Positions 23,845 to 34,673 of a stretch of 38,332 nt of DNA are shown piece by piece. The position numbers and the translations under genes were made by a program. This DNA comes from Alectoria sarmentosa (Eukaryota > Ascomycota > Lecanoromycetes > Lecanorales > Parmeliaceae). The number at the start of each line of letters is the position of its first letter. Position 1 is the first letter of the stretch. The stretch spans positions 1-38,332 of the forward strand of contig WOGZ01000313.1 of the NCBI GenBank assembly GCA_009733775.1, read 5' to 3'. Below the pieces are notes generated by a model that worked only from the letters and a program-made list of their open reading frames with translations, did not search any database and had not been told where the DNA came from.

Positions 23845-24715
23845 CTAGCGGGGTTGCTACAGTGCTACGTTCAAAAACGGCGTAATTTGCCTATTCACTT
23901 ACTGTATCCGCTGGTGCTCTCGCAGCGTGACAGTTGAAATAAGGTTCATTACATGAAATCCCTAGCAACGTTCAGATAGCGAGGTCATCAATGTCACATT
24001 AGTGGTTAGAATGACCATGATCTTCGTATATCTGATTCCACTGTCTGAGAAATCTTTTGTAGACTACAAATTGTCACGCCAGATTCGCAAACACCAAGTT
24101 GCCAACTGTCGCTACGCACATCGTGCAGAATAGCAGCGAGGCTATTGTCATGTTGAAAAGTGGACCAATGCAGCCTCTTTTTTGCCCTCTGCTCGACATC
24201 GGGCTTTTCAATAAGGCCTTGTGTGGCAAGTGCGAGCAGCGTACTGGACAGATTTTCCAATGTAGTTTGCAGATATTCAATTCTTCAAGACGCTGGAGAT
24301 CGCTGGGGTAGCCTGAGCCTTTCCAGACAAGGAGGGTCCTCCAATTGCGTTGAAGAATTAGGAACATTGAGAGCTCAATGAAAATTAGTAATCAACATGT
24401 TTCCAATGGATTGACCAGTAGTCATGATTTCACGGGATCCAGAGAATCTATCTCGTAGACTGTTGAGCGGGAGAAACGTGAGTACGGTACTTTGATAGTG
24501 AATACTGATCTAGCGCGAGGACGATGTTGATAGGGCTGTTGTCCCGATTTGGCACAATTGACCAACCTCCTTTTTTTTCCCTCCTGGCTTCGGAGTTGCT
24601 CCACGAAAGCCCACAACGACATCCAGCAAAAGCTTACCAACTGCAACATCCTCTTCGTATATCAGAATCTCAAAAAAATCTTTCTGTGTCCAATAGCTTA
24701 ACATCATCAGCCGCA
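23845..24715 (+). promoter_or_regulatory. Upstream region of the 24716 gene, with CT-rich tract
   Basis: Normal base composition. A 20-bp uninterrupted pyrimidine tract (24566-24585) followed by a CA-rich stretch and an ATG at 24716 is the usual arrangement of fungal core promoters and 5' leaders. An in-frame ATG at 24524 lies upstream of the tract and is not favoured as the start. The minus strand at 24006-24284 has an 84-93 codon open frame with a protein-like look (see findings), but I do not call it a gene. The left edge is the abrupt border to the RIP block. Confidence 0.4.
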
Positions 24716-26511
24716 ATGGGTCAACACTCCGACGAAGTGGATCAGCTCCTTCGAGCGGTCCTGCCTCAAGCTCCCGAAGTCCTGCATCACGTCTTTTCAC
24801 TTGAAGGTAAGCCCATGCGATCGTTCCTGTTCTCAAAAAAGCCTGACGAAAAGCCTAGGGGCCAACGAAGTCCTGCTGGGATTGAACACTGTGGAGAGCA
24901 AAGTGGCATACCTAGTACAGATCATTGCCATCGAACTATACAAGGCCAGCAAAGCGATCAGCCCGAAAGTGAGGTTTCGTCCAATTTCTCAGCCACAAGC
25001 CTTCCTAAGTTGCATTGCAGAACATCTCTTATGGTCCGAACGACCTTCGATTCCACATCCTGCGTTCAAATGACTTATTTGTCTCGCACCCTTACAACAT
25101 CATGATGCTCGACCTCGGAGAGCTCGAGGATCTGTATTACGCCGCCTGCGCAAAGCTCAAAGAATTACTCCAAGGAGTAGACATTCTCTTGACGAACGGC
25201 TTCAAAGGAGTCCATGACGCTTATTTTACCTATCACCACGAGCCACTCCGTAGCCTCGGCCCGATCAGCATTGGCGCTTTCAGGGACTCTCTGCTGATCC
25301 ACGAAAGCATTCTTTACAGCAACGAGCTTCAGAGCTTACTGAACAGAGGAGTCATCGAAAAGAACAGCAGTGGCAACAAACATAGTTGCCGTCACAAGGC
25401 CAGCCCAGGTGATAGCACAACGCAGCACGGCATTCAACACGGCAATCGAGAAGGTACCGAAAAGTACATCAATCTCGAATACCATACTTTTGAGCAGAAT
25501 CGGGGATGGCGAGCGGAGGTCGAGGGTCTTCAAGACAAAAGCAACATGAGCTGCGGCATGGTATTCGGAGAATTGGCGGAGAAGTACAGACCGATGGCAA
25601 TGAACGCGGCGGCAGAAGGATCCATGATCAATCGAACATCCACCCCTGAAGCACCACGAGCCTTCGAGGAGGAAATCTTGACTCGGAAATATATTAGTCC
25701 ATACAACTTAAATGAGCGCGCCAAGAAACTCAATGTTCCGGGAGGCCCTGAGATGCCCTGCATCTGCGATCCCGAATGCATTTGCGCACCTCTTTGCGCG
25801 AGCGATCCAACCCAGAATTGCTTGTGCGAGGAAAACGGGCTATTTGTCCGCGTCACGGAAGGTATGGATATTGATGATCTTGATGTGCCAGACTTGGTTA
25901 GACGTAAGAGACAACCTTCTGAGGCCAGCGAAAGCAGTACAGCTTCGCTCAACACTACAGACGGAGCGTCTGCTCGATGGCCTCTCTATTCGACTCCCTA
26001 CGTCGATGCGGTGACTCCATTAGATGAGCAATATGGAGTCGTGGGCGAGGTAGAGAAGCAGATACGTGAACAGAAGACTGAAGTGTTGGATAATGTCACT
26101 GTCCCAATCCCGATGTTAGACACTGCAAGCCAGCTCGATGATGTGCTTTCGATGAGCGATATGTCTGAGTTATCGGTGGAAAATGATGGCCTCTGCTGGC
26201 AGGACAGATTGAGTATGTCGCCATTGAAGATGTCGGATTTCACCCACCACGAGCTCACGCAACCTTTTTCGAAGCAATGCGACCATCCACCGAAACGCCA
26301 ATCTGTTGCTGAGCGCCTGTTTAAGACTAAGACTAGCAGTATGGCTGCACGCAAGAAACGCTCGACGATTGATCAGCCTATGCAGGGTCACAACATCAAT
26401 GGCAGTACCACCAAATTAGAGAAGCAGACAAAAAAGCGATCACTCGCCGACATCTCCTTCACAGGCTTGAGGTTTACTCGCCGCCGGGGCTCGCAAGGCC
26501 GGGGAAGTTGA
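24716..26511 (+). CDS. Unrecognised 563-aa protein with cysteine cluster, three exons
   Basis: Exons 24716-24806, 24859-24968 and 25021-26511 join in frame to give 563 residues ending at TGA 26509-26511. The ATG has a favourable context (G at -3, G at +4). I do not recognise a named domain. Visible features: a helical N-terminal half (roughly residues 1-185, e.g. ELEDLYYAACAKLKELL); a cluster C-x-C-x3-C-x-C-x3-C-x7-C-x-C at Cys 314, 316, 320, 322, 326, 334 and 336, possibly metal-binding; an acidic MDIDDLDVPDL segment right after it; and basic stretches RRKR 361-364, RKKR 511-514, KKR 538-540 and RRR 554-556 that could be nuclear signals. There is no signal peptide or membrane segment, so it is unlikely to be a secreted effector. 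The middle and C-terminal parts are serine-rich and probably disordered. The frame is free of RIP-type stops although A/T-rich blocks flank the island. Function unknown; the gene itself is well supported. Confidence 0.85.
24807..24858 (+). other. Intron 1 of the 24716 gene
   Basis: 52 bp, GTAAGC...CCTAG, with a CTGAC branch-like site at 24843-24847, 11 bases before the acceptor. It splits a glycine codon (phase 1). Without removal the frame shifts into a short dead end. Confidence 0.8.
24969..25020 (+). other. Intron 2 of the 24716 gene
   Basis: 52 bp, GTGAGG...TTGCAG, phase 0. The alternative GT five bases downstream (GTTTCG) was rejected because it puts exon 3 out of frame. CTAAG at 25005-25009 is a weak branch-site match. 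Splicing here joins ...KAISPK to NISYGPND.... Confidence 0.78.
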
Positions 26512-27732
26512 AAGCACAGTCAAAAGGCAGCAAAGTTCACACTACTGAGATGGCAGGGGATGGGGCAGATGATTAGCTTGTCAGCGAAGGGAATGTCAGA
26601 ACATCTAGATGGAGGATCGACTTTTCATGACGTGATGGTCTGAACGGTACAGGTTCTTGATGGTTCAGTCAAATCGCTACGTTGATGAGGAGGAAGGAGG
26701 CTGGTTTCTTTGTCCTCTTTCGCGACCTCTTTCGCGAAGGGCGGCTTGAAACCCAACATGCCTGGAAGTTCGGATGAAGTTAGAATGTACCGCAATGTTT
26801 CAGGCACATCGATCAGGATAGAAATCAGATATGCAAAGCACATGTTCGTCTTTCTGGACAGCAATTGGAGAGAGACCGGGTGAAGTGGTGTCTCCACTCA
26901 GCGCTAGAGAAGCGCGCCGCTCCCTCTTCTCCGTTGCCTAAGTAAGTTCGCTCAGCCCTACGCCGTGGCAGGAAATCGTGAACATCGGAAATGTTTCACA
27001 CAAGGCTTTATTTTTATTTTTTTCACCATACGAGTCGAAACAAATAAATATATCATCTAGTGATTTACTGTAGGTCCTCTGACACATGTCCCGCCTGCAA
27101 GAAAGCTGCATAGTTTTTATGAGGCTCTCGCAGGGGCTTAACCCCATTACTGCTTGGCCTTGTTGATTGACGAGATGATTCATGACAATGTGCACGATGC
27201 AGATGAAGGTCATCTCCGCTGCTTAAACCACGTAGAACTCCCCCAGACCATGAGATGATTCTCCTCATTCATACTTGGAGCGTGGTAAACCCTGGACGTT
27301 TGATAGCCGCGCCTAATCAATCCCAATTTTCGACGTCTTAGGCTGGTCATCGGATGGGGTTTGAAGATAGAGCAAGCATTGGCTCCCCCGTCTCAAGAAT
27401 TTCACTCCCCTTCTGCCAAATTGTTGGTAACTCAATTCCCTGTCACCCTTTAAATCAATCCTTACACTGTTGCATCTTTCCAGGTCGGCTTCAAAACAAA
27501 GCCGTCCTCTTACTTCACTGTCAGTTCTTTTCAAAATCATAGCACCTTCCTTCATAGGACTACGACTTGCGGTCGTTAACTGTCTCTTCTTCGAGTGTAC
27601 TCCCTGGCAAGCTCTGACGCCTACAGCTGTTTCCTGAGCTCGAGCAGATCAATGGCTGATTTACAGTCGTGGCGCCGCCACACATCTCGAACAATAGACA
27701 ACACCCATATCTATCATGGTTAGATCGAAGAT
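26512..27732. other. Intergenic region between the two island genes
   Basis: Normal composition, with only short frames of up to about 90 codons on either strand and no recognisable product. It should hold the 3' UTR of the upstream gene. An A/T pocket with AAATAAATATA near 27040-27052 could serve as a poly(A) signal. From about 27390 pyrimidine-rich stretches increase, as in a promoter for a gene starting near 27733. No RNA gene was found. Confidence 0.45.
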
Positions 27733-28017
27733 ATGGCTCCGTCTGACGACACTTCGTGCTCCACTTCGTCAGGCATGGATGATCGCAAACTTCGACCACG
27801 ACCCAGGAGGAGTCTCGCTTCGTTCGCCTCTTATCTCGGTACGCATCATCGTACTCTTTCTCCTACCTGCATGTCACGAGCGAGAGTCTGCGTCATATTT
27901 GTACTTGATATGATATTTCGTAAGTATGAATTAATTATCTCATATAAGACGAACGCAAAGAGAAAAAAGAAAGAAGAGAATTTCGTACGCTTAAATTGTT
28001 ATGCGTGCAGTGCTTGA
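27733..28017 (+). CDS. Possible 5' end of a gene cut off by the A/T-rich block
   Basis: An ATG in good context (G at -3, G at +4) opens MAPSDDTSCSTSSGMDDRKL followed by RPRPRRSLASFASYLG, which reads like a genuine fungal N-terminus (Ser-rich then Arg-rich). After about 27838, where a GTACGC donor-like site occurs, similarity to real protein sequence fades, and past about 27905 the codons are simply A/T-driven to the stop at 28017. I infer a first exon whose remainder was lost or displaced by repeat DNA. It could equally be a chance frame; product unknown. A second ATG at 27716 opens a less protein-like frame. Confidence 0.28.
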   Translation: MAPSDDTSCSTSSGMDDRKLRPRPRRSLASFASYLGTHHRTLSPTCMSRARVCVIFVLDMIFRKYELIISYKTNAKRKKKEENFVRLNCYACSA

Positions 28018-28462
28018 AAACAGATTTTTCAATAAATGTAAAATTGATTGTCGAGAAAGCTATGGAGAAACGTATTCTTGTAATTATATTTATTAAAACG
28101 TTATCTTTTTTATCTTCGTCGCAAGTAAGTTTCTTTTTTATCAAAAATATTTATAATAAATGTTAATAAAAAATAAAGAAAATAACGTTTTCGCTAAATA
28201 TAAATATAATAAAACTTTTTTTTTAATATTATAACGAAAATATTTTTTAAAATAATTATAACACAAATTTTAAATTTATTTAAAAATTTATTTTTGACTT
28301 TTGATACTCGCACGTAACTTTTTAATATATATACGTAATTTTTTAATACATATACGTAGCCTCTTAAAGCTAAATAAAATAAATTAATAAAACGCGTATA
28401 TTTTTCGACGTTAATGATCAAATAAATAATTTAAAGTTAAAGCTTAAGGTTTAAAATATTAT
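28018..28462. other. Border and A/T-rich block
   Basis: Composition falls from normal to RIP-type over about 100-200 bp. It contains two and a half copies of a 21-bp unit (28312-28370, ACGTAAYTTTTTAATAYATAT) whose inverted relatives lie at 29175-29237. No gene is seen. Confidence 0.55.
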
Positions 28463-28611
28463 ATAAAACATTTAATTTTCTCGCATAAAGCATTTAATTC
28501 CTTTATATAAAACATTTAATTTCTTTATATAAAGCATTTAATTTCTTCGCATAAAGCATTTAATTTCTTTACACGAAGCATTTAATTTCTTTATATAAAC
28601 ATTTAATTTCA
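28463..28611. repeat. 22-bp tandem array, about seven units
   Basis: Units start at 28463, 28485, 28507, 28529, 28551, 28573 and 28595 (last one partial) and follow ATAAAGCATTTAATTTCTTC plus two bases (GC, AT or AC). The variable positions are mostly C/T and G/A. An isolated relative (ACAAAGCATTTAATTT) occurs near 28831. Confidence 0.85.
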
Positions 28612-28869
28612 TTTTATCGAGTTGTTAAAATATGATAATAAAATGAAATGCGATATAAAGAATAAATTAATTATTTTCTTAAAACTCTTTTAAAGTAGTT
28701 TTTGATATAATAAAAAAGTATATAATTAATATAATAATAAATCGAAGATTGAAAATTAATTATCTTTTTAATACGAGCATCGCATTTTTTTTCAAATATA
28801 ATTACAAAATATCGAATTAAGTTCCTTCGCACAAAGCATTTAATTTTTTTATATAAAATAATTAATAAA

Positions 28870-29140
28870 CTTTAAATCTTTATATTAAGACGTTATAATG
28901 TATATTAAATTTTTATATTAAAACGTTATAACGTATATTAAATTCTTATATCAAAGTAATAAGTTTTTATATCAAAACATTAAATCTTAAATTTTCTATT
29001 AAGTTCTTTATATTATAAATCGAAATAAATCTCTACGTTAAAAGAATAAATCTTTATATTAAAGATATTGAGTTTTTATATCGTAATATACATTAAGTTT
29101 TTATATTAAAGCGTTAAAGTTTCAGATTTTTATTTAATGC
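28870..29140. repeat. Degenerate A/T-rich array
   Basis: Repeated blocks of the kind TTAAATTTTTATATTAAAACG and CGTTATAACGTATA with spacing of about 30-35 bp. Several blocks are degraded, so unit borders are uncertain. It sits between the 22-bp array and the dispersed repeat. Confidence 0.5.
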
Positions 29141-29174
29141 TTAATGCGTTAATAAAGATATGCGAAATAAAGAG

Positions 29175-29237
29175 TTACGTATATATATTAAAAGATTATA
29201 TACATATATTAAAAAACTATATGCGAATATTAAAAAC
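29175..29237. repeat. Inverted relatives of the 28312-28370 units
   Basis: Three imperfect units of about 21-22 bp such as ATACATATATTAAAAAACTAT match the reverse complement of the units at 28312-28370. The two sets enclose the 22-bp array and the degenerate array, so they may be ends of one element. Confidence 0.45.
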
Positions 29238-29399
29238 CTTATTTTTAATATAAATTTTAAAAAAACTATCGTTAATATATTATTAATATATTTATCGACG
29301 TAATTTATTTAATTTATAAGTTATTAAGTGAAAAAATTACGTATTGCGACGTATCGAAATTTTCTTTAAAATCTTTAAAACTCGCTTTAATATATTTAA

Positions 29400-29930
29400 T
29401 TTAAAAATCGACTCGAAAAGTTTTAACGTAAATGTTTAAATTATATTTTAATATATGAAAATTGAAAATTTCGTTCGAATATTCGTTTTAAAAAATTTAC
29501 GAAAAGAATTTCGCTTTTTAATAAAAAAGATTTATTTTTTAACGAAAAAGATTTTTTAAAAATTTGATTAATATTTTTAAATTTAATAAACGTTAATAAA
29601 ATCGCTTATAGTTTTAATATCGCATTTATTTATAAAATTTTATATTTACAAAATATATATATTAAAAATTAAACGTTATATTCGTTTTTTTTTAATATAT
29701 TAAATATTTAACTTTTCTTTTTATTTTTCGTTTCTTAAATAATTTTTCGATGTTATATAATAAATATTTAATAACGAATTTTGAATTCACGTAATTTTTT
29801 TCTTAAATAAATAACGACGATTAAATATAAACTCGAGCGTAAAAATTTTAAAATTTAATTAAAATTGATTTTAATTATATTATAAATATAATCGAATATA
29901 TATATATAATATTAAAATATTCGAGTCGAT
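29400..29930 (+). repeat. Dispersed repeat, copy 2 (RIP-diverged)
   Basis: Same orientation and order of anchor motifs as about 6440-6990 (TTCGAATATTCGTTTT near 29473, ATCGCTTATAGTTTTAATAT near 29601, TTGATTTTAATTAT near 29865). Both copies are heavily mutated and no frame survives. Confidence 0.6.
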
Positions 29931-32900
29931 ACGCGAAATTCTCGATTTTTTAAAAATCTTATTTTAAAAAACGCACGCGATATAAAAATTAATAATTAAT
30001 TTTTTATACACATTAAATTTATATATATATTTTATTAATGTGAAATTGTTTTATCAAATTTTTATTAATAATATATAAATATCGCTTTTTATTAAATAGT
30101 ATATTATAATAAATGTATTATATATATATAAATTTATTAAAAACGTTATTTTTCAAAATAATAAAACTTTTTATATAACTTTCTTTTAATTATATATTAA
30201 TAAAAAGTTAATAGTTATTAATAAAAATATATATTAATATTAATATAATATATTTATAAACGTTTTTATATATATATATATAAATACTTAAATATTACAA
30301 AGAGATTAAAAAGAAAATTAAATTATTAAACGTGTTTTCGTAATGTGTTTTCGTTAACGTAATACGTTAAATATTAAAAATATTATAAAATTTCTTATCG
30401 TAAATATATATCTTTAATATAAATTTATTTATCACGTAATTTAAAGAAAGTCTTTTCTTAAAAAAGTTAAAATAATAATGTTAATCATTATTGCAAACGT
30501 CGTTAAAACACATTTAAGAAATTTGTTTATAAAAATATTAACTTTTTTTAATCAAAGATTACGTATATATTAGAAATATTTTATAAAATTTATTTTAACG
30601 TTATTACTTTCACACATAATTAAAGTTTATTACTTTCATTTTTTTTCAATTTCGCAATCTCATTTTCAAGTATTAAGATTTACATTTTTTTTTATAACGC
30701 ATAATTTATTTATAACATTTTATCGCGAACGATATTATTAAATTCGACGTTGTTTCAAGCGAAAATTAAAACGTTATACGAAAAAGCGATATTATCGACG
30801 AAATTAATGTTATATTTATTATAAAGTTAACGACGCACTTATATAATATAAAAAAGTTAATATAAATATACGATTAAATGATTTCGTTATTAATTGTATT
30901 AATAATTATAATATTGATATTAATATTAAAATAATTATTTATAATATAAAAAATGATTTTATTAAATATATATTAAAATTTATTAATAAAAGCGCGCGAT
31001 TTTATAATAAACAACATTATTTTATTAAATCATATACGTAATATATTATATATTATAATTATTTATTAATCGTTTTTATAAACGTTATAAAATTCGTAAT
31101 AAAAATAAAAATTCATAAAAGTAAAAAAATGTATATAAGAAATTTGAAATTCGAGAATCGAAATCTTATTTCATTTATTTTAAAAATGTATAATATAATA
31201 TTTAATTATTAATAAATAGATAATAAGTTATAATAATAATAAATTTATAAATAATATTTTACTTTCATTTGCAAAGCACGATTTTATATATATATATATT
31301 TATTAATTAGTAATTATCTTTCAAAATTAAAATCTATTTTATTAATATTAATTTAAAAACGTAAGTTAATAAATTTAGTATAAAAAATGCAATATTTGAA
31401 TTAAAATATATTAATAATATTATAATAAGTGCATATATAAAAAATATAAACGCTTTTAAAAAAAGATAAAAAATAATGCTTTTTCGCGAATAAATAAATT
31501 TTATTATATGATTAATATAAAATGCTCGCTATTTATATACGCTAAATAAAAATATATAAATCATTTTATATAAGATTATAAAAGTTATATTATTTATTGC
31601 AATTCGAGATATCGATAAATATAAAAATAAACGTTAAAGTTCAATTTTTCATTTATTATAATGTTATAATAAATAATAAATTTATATATATTTTTTATAT
31701 AAAGCGTATAATATAACAACACGTAAAAAATTAAAATATAAACGTAAAAATATTCAAATAATTATTATATATAAAATAACGATTATTAAATTAAACACTT
31801 TTTACTTTTATTAATAACTTATAAATCGCTTATAATTTTCTTTATAATCTTTTTCGCATAAATTAAAAACAAAGACGATATTTTTATAAATATATATTTT
31901 AAATCATCGTTTAAAAGTTCGACTTCGTTTTTCTCTTCAACATTTTAATATTGTTTATTTTTTATTAAAATCAAATTCTTTATTTTATAATTATTATATC
32001 TCGCAAAAATAATTATTATATTAATTTATAAAAATAAATTGCGACGAAAATATATCAATTTTACGCGACGATTATCGTTATTTAATTAATTTATATATTG
32101 TTTAATTTGATAATTAAATATAAATTAAATATTTTATATAATGTTTAATAAAATAATTATAAACAAACATTTATATTTTATTTATTTTTAAAAAGAAATT
32201 AATTCGCGTTAAAAAGATTTATCTCGAAAATATTAATAACGTTATTACAAAAATCGAATATTTAGGCGAAAGAATTTGAAAAGTATTTGTTTATAAATCA
32301 GCGTATAAAAAGTTCAATTTAAATAATAATAATTAAAACGTTATTATTATATTTTTTGATATAATTTTTAATTTTAAGTTATATATAATAATAAATTAAT
32401 AATTTTATCGCGAAGATAATGCGAAAATAAAATAATATTATCTTTATATTCGTAATTAATTTAATCTTTCAACTCGTATTATTTCAATTAAAACGTTATT
32501 TATTTTTTATTTATTTTCATTTATAATATTTAATATTATTATTTTAAATAAAAAAATTTTTAAATTAAAATATATAAAATACACGATTCGATAATAATAA
32601 AAAGGTTTATTAAATTAAACTTTAACATTATCGATAAAACGCGATATATTAAAGATTTTTGAAAAAAAAAACGCATTATCTTTATTTAATTTAATTTAAA
32701 CGTCTTAAAATCGTGTTTAATATTCTTTTTTAATATTTTTTTTATTAATTTATATTATTCAATTTTGCTTTTATCTTATTTACTTTTAAAATATTATTAC
32801 TTTACACATTTAACGTTAATAAAATTTTATATATAAAATAAAAAATTTTATCGCTCGTTTATTTTTTATGGTTTTTTATTTTGTAAAATCTTAATTTTCA

Positions 32901-34284
32901 TTTAAATTATCTTTATCGTCGTTTAAAATAACGATGTTTTAATAATTACACTTTGCTTTAAACGATTTATAAATTTTAAGTTTCTTCGACGAAAAAGTTA
33001 TTTCAAAAGTCGCTTCTTACCTTTTTATAATAAAAAGAATTAACATAAATTAACGCGCGAAAACTAAAAAGATAGGTTAAAATTTAAAAACCAAAATCGA
33101 TTTTTTTGCTCTTAACGACATTTTAATATATTTAAAAATAAAAAAAACTAACGATTTTCTTTAATAAATAAGCGTTTAATATAAAGGAAAAAAATGTGAA
33201 AAGATTAATTAAACGTTTAAAAATGAGTGTTACGATTATTTTTCATTAACGTCTTTTAAAAAAATTAATTTGATGATTTTAATATTTTGAAAATATTAAA
33301 AAAATTTCGTTAATAATATTATTTTTTATTTTATTAATATATTAAATTAATATTATACAAAAAAATAAAATAAGATTAAGTTAATATATTTTAAATTTGT
33401 ATATATAATTAATATAAATATTTTTGCAATTTCGTTTTTTAAAATAACGTTAAAATAGCGTTTTTAAGTCTCTCGAGTCTTTTTATCAAAAATTTATATA
33501 TAAAAATCTTATATCTTTTATTCTCTATTTCTTTAAAAATGAAATTTCATTATAGTTTTATAAATTATATAACTTAACACGCGTTTTTCAATAATATAAA
33601 ATTTATAAAATTTAAATATATATATATTAATATATATTTAATTTAAATATATTATTATTCGAAATGATAAAGCGACTTTCGAAAAACTTTACGCTTATTT
33701 AACGAATTATTTTCTTTTTTAAATAACATTATAACTTTTTATCATATTTATGAAATTATTATATCGTTAAAATCGCATAAATTTATTTTATAATAATAAT
33801 TATATAATTATATAATATAAATTTTCAAAAGTTGCGAAAAATTAATTATAAAAGATTTAATACATTTTTTATATATTTTTAAAAAAGCGTAATTTTATAT
33901 AAAATTTATAAATTATAAATAATGTAATGATTAAATTAATAAAGTAAATTTTTCGCTTAATAATCGTAAATCGTAAAACGTAAAATTCGAATTTAAAAAA
34001 GAAAAAAAAAATTCTAAATAAAAAATTCTAAATAAACAAAAATTAAAAATTAAAAAAATTACAATTCGTTTCAAATTTGCATAAAATTTCTGTTTTTTAA
34101 AATTCATAAATTTAATAAATCATTAAATTTAAAATTTCAATTGGAAAAACAAAAAAATTTATTTCTAAAAAAAGAAAATAAAAAAAAATAAAAAAAGAAG
34201 ATTTAAAATTAAAACAAAAAAAACTTTTATATTTTAAATTAAATTCATAATTTTAATACATTTATAATTTTAATTTATTTATAA
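29931..34284. other. RIP-degraded A/T-rich block, no genes
   Basis: No open frame of 60 codons, CpG-biased residual C/G, many AT dinucleotide runs. Nothing else can be supported here. Confidence 0.75.
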
Positions 34285-34287
34285 TAT

Positions 34288-34673
34288 TAATTTATTAACA
34301 AATTAAAGTTTATAAATTAAATTATAATATTTAAAATAAATGAAGGCGAAACGAATTTAAAATTTAACGTCGATTAAACTTTTTCTTTTCTTTTCTTCTT
34401 TTCGAACTACAATTTCAAATTTATTAATGAATTAATAAATTAAAATTATAAATATATTAAAATTATAAGTGCATTAAAGTTATAAATTTAATTTAAAATG
34501 CAAAAAAAAAAAATTGTATAATATTAATAAATTTAGAATTTTAGTTCGAAAAGAAAAAAAGAAAGAAAAAGAAAAAGTTTAATCGACGTTAAGTTTTAAA
34601 TTCGTTTCGTCTTCGTTTATTTTAAGTATTATAAATTTAATGTATAAACTTTAATTTATTATTAAACATTAAT
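34288..34673. repeat. Long inverted repeat with polypyrimidine/polypurine arms
   Basis: Left arm (about 34288-34432) and right arm (about 34513-34673) are reverse complements with a short A/T-rich centre. Landmarks on the left, AACGTCGATTAAACTTTTTC then TTTTCGAACTA, mirror TAGTTCGAAAAG then CTTTTT-complement GAAAAAGTTTAATCGACGTT on the right, and GGCGAAACGAATTTAAAA mirrors TTTTAAATTCGTTTCGTC. Each arm includes a run of roughly 26-30 bases of only C/T or only A/G (34380-34403; 34550-34577). Further weaker mirror similarity extends left to about 34230. Possibly a foldback element or terminal repeats of a small DNA transposon. Confidence 0.75.

Noticed and set aside
23996..24045. TAGTGGTTAG followed by GACC resembling a tRNA D-arm
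   Set aside because: No matching acceptor stem, anticodon stem or GTTCRAAYC-type T-loop can be found around it.
24524..24715. Upstream in-frame ATG giving 64 extra residues to the 563-aa protein
   Set aside because: It lies before the 20-bp pyrimidine tract and CA-rich stretch that look like a fungal core promoter and leader, and the extra peptide is not protein-like; 24716 has good start context.
24974..25020. Alternative intron 2 starting GTTTCG
   Set aside because: Leaves exon 3 out of frame and reaches a stop within about 30 codons; GTGAGG at 24969 is a better donor and keeps the frame.
25530..26354. Minus-strand frames of 118 and 141 codons across the gene
   Set aside because: Shadows of exon 3 of the 24716 gene in antisense, with no independent support.
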